64,000 nt of DNA from Luteibacter rhizovicinus DSM 16549 (GTDB taxonomy: Bacteria > Pseudomonadota > Gammaproteobacteria > Xanthomonadales > Rhodanobacteraceae), in contig NZ_CP017480.1 in NCBI RefSeq assembly GCF_001887595.1, positions 2,570,001 to 2,634,000 on the forward strand, written 5' to 3'. Positions 59,327-64,000 of this stretch are shown one piece after another (within the stretch, counting starts at the first letter, position 1; each line of letters starts with the position of its first letter). Both the position numbers and the translations under genes were made by a program. The notes beneath the pieces were generated by a model. The model was not told where the DNA came from. It did no database searches and saw only the letters and a program-made list of their open reading frames with translations.

Positions 59327-59614
59327 ATGCTGCAACTCAATCCGCCGCTGCCCATGAACACCCCCAAGGGTGAAGGCTTCGCCCATTTCCTGATCGATTA
59401 CGGCCCCGAGTCGGATCTGTACTGGACGGTTTTCGTTACGGAAACCGGCGAGATATGGACCTTCGCCAACCGCGAAGTCCGCGCCTCGAAGAACATCACC
59501 CTGGGGCGGACCTCACCCTCGGTGCCGCGTCCGGCACCGCCGAGCCGCCGCCAGGCCGGTGAAGCCCGCGAGCCCGGCGTCGTCCCTTTCGCCGTGGCTG
59601 ACGGACAGATGTGA
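59327..59614 (+). CDS. Small conserved-looking protein, 95 residues
   Basis: 95 residues with a strong GAGGAGG site. The N-terminal half is compact (GFAHFLIDYGPESDLYWTVF, ETGEIWTFANREVRASKNITLG); the C-terminal 35 residues are Pro/Arg-rich and probably disordered. Cytoplasmic. Function unknown. Confidence 0.75.
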   Translation: MLQLNPPLPMNTPKGEGFAHFLIDYGPESDLYWTVFVTETGEIWTFANREVRASKNITLGRTSPSVPRPAPPSRRQAGEAREPGVVPFAVADGQM

Positions 59615-59703
59615 ATTGACGAAACTGGTATCGTTCGCCTAAAGCCCGGACCGCCTCCGGCCGATAAGCCAGTTCGAATCACATTGCAGTACGGGGCGCG
59701 ACG

Positions 59704-60636
59704 ATGGGTATGTTCGGATGGGCGCGCGGCATGCGCAGCGCCCGCACGGAGCGCGCGATCATCGCCGCGCTCTCGCGCAGCCAGTCGGTCGTGGAGTTCG
59801 GCATCGACGGCGTCGTGCGCTCGGTCAACGAGCGTTTTCTCGCGGCGCTTGGCTGCCGTGCCGAGGCCGTGGTCGGCCAGCCCCATAGCCGGTTCTTCCC
59901 CGTCGACGACGCCGAACACCTCTGGCGTGCTCTCGCCCGTGGCGAGCAGGTGGCCGGCACGTACCGGGCCACCGGCGCGCCCGGTCGCGAGGTCTGGTTC
60001 CAGGCCGTCTACATTCCGCTGGCCGGCCGGGGAGGAAGGATCTCGTCCGTGCTCCTTTATGCCTGCGATATCTCCGACGAACGGGCGACGGTGGCCCTGC
60101 GCGAGCAGCGTGTCGATATCGCCGATCGCACCCAGGGCGTGGTCGAGTTCTCGCTCGACGGGATGATCCTGGACGCCAACGAGGTCTTCCTCGGCTTCAC
60201 CGGCTACCGTCTCGATGAGATCGTCGGCAAGCACCACAGCCTTTTCGTCGATCAGGACGAAAGTCGTTCGGATGCCTATATCGGTTTCTGGCGGCGCCTG
60301 CGGTCGGGCCTTCACGACGCCGGGCTCTATCGGCGCGTCGCCAAGGGCAAGGTCGTGGTCTGGATCCAGGCGACCTACAACCCGATCTTCGATGCCAACG
60401 GTCGTCCGGTGAAGATCGTGAAGTACGCCACGGAGATGAGTGCGGACGCCCTCGGGGGATCACCCTCGCCGGTAGCCGCCGACGAACATGCCGTGCCCCG
60501 CGCCGTCGCCCCGCCGTCGACCGGGGTGGCCGACGTGCTCGAGCTGATCGATGGCGCATCGCTTCGCGCCAGCGCCCTGGCGATGGACGCGGCCATCGAT
60601 GCCGCCCTCGCCGAACAACGCGGCGATCCCCGATAG
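59704..60636 (+). CDS. Double-PAS protein without an output domain
   Basis: 310 residues. PAS 1 lies at about 25-130 (VVEFGIDGVVRSVNERFLAALG) and PAS 2 at about 140-252 (VVEFSLDGMILDANEVFLGFTG, ending in PVKIVKYATEMS). The pair is the arrangement found ahead of the signalling domain in PAS-PAS chemoreceptors of the BdlA/Aer-like type. Here only a 55-residue Ala/Pro-rich tail follows, with no MCP signal domain, kinase or GGDEF. Either a truncated chemoreceptor or an independent sensor that docks onto a partner. No membrane segment. Confidence 0.85.
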   Translation: MGMFGWARGMRSARTERAIIAALSRSQSVVEFGIDGVVRSVNERFLAALGCRAEAVVGQPHSRFFPVDDAEHLWRALARGEQVAGTYRATGAPGREVWFQAVYIPLAGRGGRISSVLLYACDISDERATVALREQRVDIADRTQGVVEFSLDGMILDANEVFLGFTGYRLDEIVGKHHSLFVDQDESRSDAYIGFWRRLRSGLHDAGLYRRVAKGKVVVWIQATYNPIFDANGRPVKIVKYATEMSADALGGSPSPVAADEHAVPRAVAPPSTGVADVLELIDGASLRASALAMDAAIDAALAEQRGDPR

Positions 60637-60738
60637 GGCATAGGCCGTGTGGCGATCTGGCCGGTCGCCCGAACCGATGTCACATTGTCCTTGCAGGGTA
60701 ACGCCACTCCGGCGTTGGAACCCGTCACTGGGGGCGGT

Positions 60739-61992
60739 ATGGCTAGGTGCGGCGACGAGCGCGTACCCGCGATCGTGATGGGGCGCGGACCGACCGCGCT
60801 GGGTATCCTTCGTAGTCTTCAGCTCGCCGGCATTCCTGCCTACGTGGCATGCCCGCCGGGCGATATCGTCACCCATTCGCGCTGGTACCGGCCGGCGCCC
60901 GGTAACGTCCCGTGGGACGGCCAACCTGGCGAGCAGGCACTTGCCGCCTTGCGCGCCATGCCCCTGGACCGGGCGGTCATCATTCCCGGCGCGGACGACG
61001 CCGCGCTCTGGCTGGCCGACCTGCCGTCGTCCGATCTCGGCCATCGCTTCCTGGCCAGCACATCGAGCCGAGACGCTCAGGAACTGCTGCAGGACAAGGC
61101 CGTCTTTGCCGGCTACCTGGCGGCCGCGCATATTCCGCATCCGCGCACGTATCGCATCGCCTGCCGGGAAGACATCGACGCCATTCCGTTCGCGTCGATG
61201 GATCGCGTCTTCGTCAAGCCGGTCAACTCCCAGCGATTCAGTGACGTCACGGGTGTGAAGGGCCTCTGGGTCGACCGGCCGGAAGCGCTTCGCGAGACGT
61301 GGGCGCGCCTGCATGCGCAGGGCTTCAGCGTCATGGCGCAGGAATACGTTCCGGGTCCGGCCAGCGAGCATTTCTTCGTCGACGGTTTTCGCGACAGGAA
61401 CGGCGCGTATGCCGGCCTCTTCGCGCGACGGCGCCTGCGCATGTCGCCACCGGATTTCGGCAACAGCTCATGCTGTCACTCGGTGCCGCTGGCGATCCTT
61501 TCGGAGGCTGTTCGCCATCTGCGTCGCCTGCTGGATGGCCTGGACTACCGCGGCATTTTCAGCGCCGAATTCAAACGCGATCCGCGCGACGGCGTGTATC
61601 GCATCATCGAGGTGAACACGCGCGCCTGGACCTAGGTGGAGTTCGCTGCGCGCTGCGGCATGAACGTGTGCGAGATGGCCTGGCAGGACGCGCAGGGGCT
61701 GCCGGTGACGCGTGCGGCGCGCGACTATCCCGAAGGCGTGGCGTGCGTCGACCTCTACCACGATATCCCGACCGTACTTGCCCTGCGCAAGCGCGAACGG
61801 CTGCCGTGGTTGCCCGTGCTGGCACAGTGGGCGAGGGCGCAACTGCACACCTTTCGCTGGGACGATCCACGGCCCGCGCTGGGCTTCGTGCGCGGCATCG
61901 CGCGCAAACGCTTCCTGCGCTCAGTCGGCGCGCCCGAGCGGCGCGGCGATGTCCTCCAGGGGGCGTCGCTCGGCGGCGATCCCAAGGCCTAG
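60739..61992 (+). pseudogene. ATP-grasp family protein interrupted by an in-frame amber codon at 61633
   Basis: The frame from ATG 60739 (GTG 60649 is possible) encodes an ATP-grasp protein: VPAIVMGRGPTALGILRSLQ, VFVKPVNSQRFSDVTG, QEYVPGPASEHFFVDGF and YRIIEVNTRAWT. Codon 299 is TAG at 61633-61635. The same frame resumes at once with VEFAARCGMNVCEMAWQDAQ and continues 118 codons to 61992. Related proteins usually have an aromatic residue at this point (EVN.R.WW), so a TGG- or TAC/TAT-to-TAG change is the simplest reading. Without the tail the ATP-binding site would be incomplete. The far 3' end overlaps the convergent MFS gene by 72 bp. Confidence 0.8.
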
Positions 61993-63357
61993 CGCGGCGG
62001 CAGCGCCCAACAGCATGAGGCAGGCACCGATCGCGTAACCCCAGCCGATGGCGGCGCGCTCGCCGCTGCCGATCAGCGTACCGAACAGCCAGGGACCGAC
62101 GACGCCACCGAGCGCCGTGCCGAAGGCATAGAACAAGGCGATGGCCAGGGCACGAAGTTCCAGCGGGAAGCTCTCGCTCACCGTCAGGTAGGCCGAGCTC
62201 GCCGCGGCGGAAGCAAAGAAAAACACGATGCTCCAGGCAACCGTCTGCGTGCGGGCGTCGAGCATGCCGTGGACGAACAGCCATGCCGTGGCGAACAGCA
62301 GCAGGCCGGACATCGCATAGGTGATCGCAATCATCGGCTTGCGCCCGACCGTGTCGAACAGGCGCCCGAGCAGGAGCGGGCCCAGGAAATTGCCGGCGGC
62401 GAAGGGCAGCAGGTAGAAGCCGACGTCGGCGTCGGAAACGCCGTAGAAGCGCCCGAGGACCAGGGCATAGGTGAAGAAGATCGCGTTGTAGAAAAAGGCC
62501 TGCGTCGCCATGAGGATCAGGCCGAGCAGGGTGCGCCTGGGATAGTCGCGAAACAGTGTGGTGGCGACGGTACCCAGCGTGAGTCGGCGCGGTCGCAGCC
62601 GCAGCCGTGGCAGGGGCTCCGTCGGCGGCGGCACGCCCAGCCGTTGTTCGATCTGGGCGACGATGGCCTCGGCTTCGTCGATGCGTCCGTGCAGCATCAA
62701 CCAGCGTGGACTTTCCGGTATCCACTGTCGAAGCACCAGCACGCCCAGGCCGAGGACGGCGCCCAGGCCGAAGGTGAGCCGCCAGCCGAGTTCGGCCGAG
62801 ACCCAGCCGCCGTCGAGCAGGGCGACGGCGCCGAGCGCGCCCATCGCCGCACCGATCCAGAAGCTGCCGTTGATGACGAGATCGGTGTGTCCGCGGTACC
62901 GGGCGGGGATCAGCTCCTGGATGGCCGAGTTGATCGCCGCGTACTCGCCGCCGATGCCGGCGCCGGTCAGCATGCGGAACAGCACGAAGGTGACGAAGTT
63001 CGGCGAGAACGCCGTGGCCGCGGTGGCGACGAGGTACAGGCCGAGCGTGATCGTGAAGAGCTTCTTGCGGCCGAGGCGGTCGGTCAGCCAGCCGAAGTAC
63101 AAGGCGCCTGCCACGGCGCCGACCAGGTACAGGCTGCCGGCCAGGCCGACCTGGGTGTCGCTCAGATGCAATACCGGACTGGACTTCAGCGCTCCGGCGA
63201 TCGAGCCCGTGATGGTGACCTCGAGTCCGTCGAGCACCCAGGTGATGCCGAGGGCCACGGCGACGAGCGTGTGGAAGCGGCCCCAGGTCAGCCGGTCCAG
63301 TCGGGCTGGTACATCGGTCTCAACGACGCCGTCGCGGGTCCTCGCCTGATCGTTCAT
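61921..63357 (-). CDS. MFS transporter, sugar/aromatic-acid porter type
   Basis: 478 residues, twelve membrane segments. The conserved loops GWLTDRLGRKKLFT (about 89-102) and RLFDTVGRKPM in the second half, plus PESPRWLML after segment six, fit the sugar porter and related metabolite:H+ symporter subfamilies. Substrate unknown. Convergent with, and overlapping, the broken ATP-grasp gene. Confidence 0.92.
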   Translation of the reverse strand: MNDQARTRDGVVETDVPARLDRLTWGRFHTLVAVALGITWVLDGLEVTITGSIAGALKSSPVLHLSDTQVGLAGSLYLVGAVAGALYFGWLTDRLGRKKLFTITLGLYLVATAATAFSPNFVTFVLFRMLTGAGIGGEYAAINSAIQELIPARYRGHTDLVINGSFWIGAAMGALGAVALLDGGWVSAELGWRLTFGLGAVLGLGVLVLRQWIPESPRWLMLHGRIDEAEAIVAQIEQRLGVPPPTEPLPRLRLRPRRLTLGTVATTLFRDYPRRTLLGLILMATQAFFYNAIFFTYALVLGRFYGVSDADVGFYLLPFAAGNFLGPLLLGRLFDTVGRKPMIAITYAMSGLLLFATAWLFVHGMLDARTQTVAWSIVFFFASAAASSAYLTVSESFPLELRALAIALFYAFGTALGGVVGPWLFGTLIGSGERAAIGWGYAIGACLMLLGAAAALGLGIAAERRPLEDIAAPLGRAD

Positions 63358-63392
63358 GCCCCGACCGTACGGGGCACGAAGTCGTCACGGCG

Positions 63393-64000
63393 TCAGCGTG
63401 GCACGCGAACGCCGCCCGGCACGCCTCTGGGTGACAGGGTCAGTTGCCACAGCTGGTCACGACGACTACGGAAGATGCCCGCCGAGCAGCCCAGGTAGAA
63501 CTGCCACATGCGCCGGAAGCGTTCGTCGTAGCGTCCGGCCAGGTGGGGCCACGCCTCGTTGAAGTTGGCCAGCCACGCGGTGAGCGTCCGGTCGTAATCG
63601 GTGCCGAAGTTGTGCCAGTCCTCGACCACGAACAAGCCTTCCAGGGCGGTCGCCACCTGGCTCATCGCGGGGATCACCGAGTTGGGAAAGATGTACTTCT
63701 CGATCCAGGGATCGGGCCGGCCCGGCTGCTCGTTGCTGCCGATGGTGTGAAGGACGGCGAGGCCCTGGGGCGCGAGGCAACGTCGTGCCACCTCGAACCA
63801 GGTGCGGTAGTTCTTGCCACCCACGTGCTCGAACATGCCGACCGAAAGGATGGCGTCGAAGCGTTCGTCGAGATCGCGGTAATCCTGCAGGCGGATCTCG
63901 ATCGGCAGGCCCTTGCACAGCTCGCGTGCGTACTCGGCCTGTTCCTTGGAGATGGTCACGCCGACGCCGCTCACGCCGTAGCGCTCCGCCGCGAACTTCA
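63393..64000 (-). CDS. Cyclopropane-fatty-acyl-phospholipid synthase family protein (5' end outside window)
   Basis: The frame is open to the right edge and reads KFAAERYGVSGVGVTISKEQ at its start, so at least the last 201 residues are present. The SAM-dependent methyltransferase core is seen in FDAILSVGMFEHVGGKNYRTWF and VLHTIGSNEQPGRPDPWIEKY, which match the CFA synthase active site. The C-terminal CFA segment (VEDWHNFGTDYDRTLTAWLANF) is conserved. It adds a methylene bridge to unsaturated lipid acyl chains. The N-terminal half and the start are outside the window. Confidence 0.9.
   Translation of the reverse strand, partial: KFAAERYGVSGVGVTISKEQAEYARELCKGLPIEIRLQDYRDLDERFDAILSVGMFEHVGGKNYRTWFEVARRCLAPQGLAVLHTIGSNEQPGRPDPWIEKYIFPNSVIPAMSQVATALEGLFVVEDWHNFGTDYDRTLTAWLANFNEAWPHLAGRYDERFRRMWQFYLGCSAGIFRSRRDQLWQLTLSPRGVPGGVRVPR

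Noticed and set aside
61633..61635. Amber codon read as pyrrolysine or by programmed read-through
   Set aside because: No pylT or pylS is seen and the lineage is not known to use it; a nonsense change or sequencing error is simpler.

Overview
The window is 64 kb of GC-rich, densely coding chromosome from a gammaproteobacterium. Gene content and order point to Xanthomonadales, most likely Rhodanobacteraceae (a Luteibacter- or Dyella-like organism). The pointers are the kdsD-kdsC-lptCAB-rpoN-hpf run joined to hprK, rapZ and an incomplete PTS, the purN/purM-DUF2066-PerM-hda block, and many REP elements whose arm reads GGAGCCGATTCATCGGCG. The taxon is an inference. I saw no rRNA, tRNA, integrase, transposase, CRISPR array or prophage. 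Most of the window is core chromosome; the accessory interest lies at about 44.7-62 kb.

Layout. 1-1365: start of a tandem-GAF sensor cut by the window edge. 1616-2581: secreted barrel-like protein. 4584-2641 (minus): ECF sigma factor, membrane anti-sigma-like protein and DUF4097 protein in one operon. 6556-4766: GTP-type PEP carboxykinase. 7243-10745: TetR regulator divergent from an alpha/beta hydrolase and FadE. 13511-10945: GT2 glycosyltransferase plus GT-C-like membrane protein. 15353-13605, 15626 and 16011: EI, HPr and a mannose-type EIIA. 16932-17903: rapZ and hprK. 17981-23542: hpf, rpoN, lptB, lptA, lptC, kdsC and kdsD, all on the minus strand. 23713-25262: bolA-type gene and murA. 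25347-27866: DUF3108, purN, purM. 28004-30910: DUF2066, PerM-type protein, hda. 31011-32047: metallophosphoesterase with an apparent frameshift. 32316-38786: suhB, trmJ, exoD-like, CNNM/CorC-type protein, DUF47-Pit phosphate pair, a small unknown protein and an alkyltransferase-like protein. 38814-42830: fimbrial-like small secreted protein, recQ, KefB/YbaL-type antiporter.

42896-46602 couples a GH15 glucoamylase/trehalase-like enzyme to glucose-6-phosphate dehydrogenase by a 4-bp overlap. The dehydrogenase has a 117-residue lysine/alanine-rich, histone-H1-like tail. 46784-48712 is a DUF3300 lipoprotein with its own low-complexity tail. 49280-58444 is a mannose-glycan utilisation operon: TonB-dependent receptor, GH2 beta-mannosidase, GH125 and GH92 alpha-mannosidases. 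It sits behind a promoter whose -35 box overlaps a perfect TGACAACGTTGTCA palindrome of LacI-family type. After it come small unknown proteins, a double-PAS protein with no output domain, an ATP-grasp gene broken by an in-frame amber codon, an MFS transporter and the C-terminal part of a cyclopropane-fatty-acid synthase.

The strongest points for a second look are the histone-tailed dehydrogenase, the mannosidase operon with its operator, the two single-lesion genes (31.19 kb and 61.63 kb), the PAS-PAS orphan, and the REP family, one copy of which supplies the purN stop codon.
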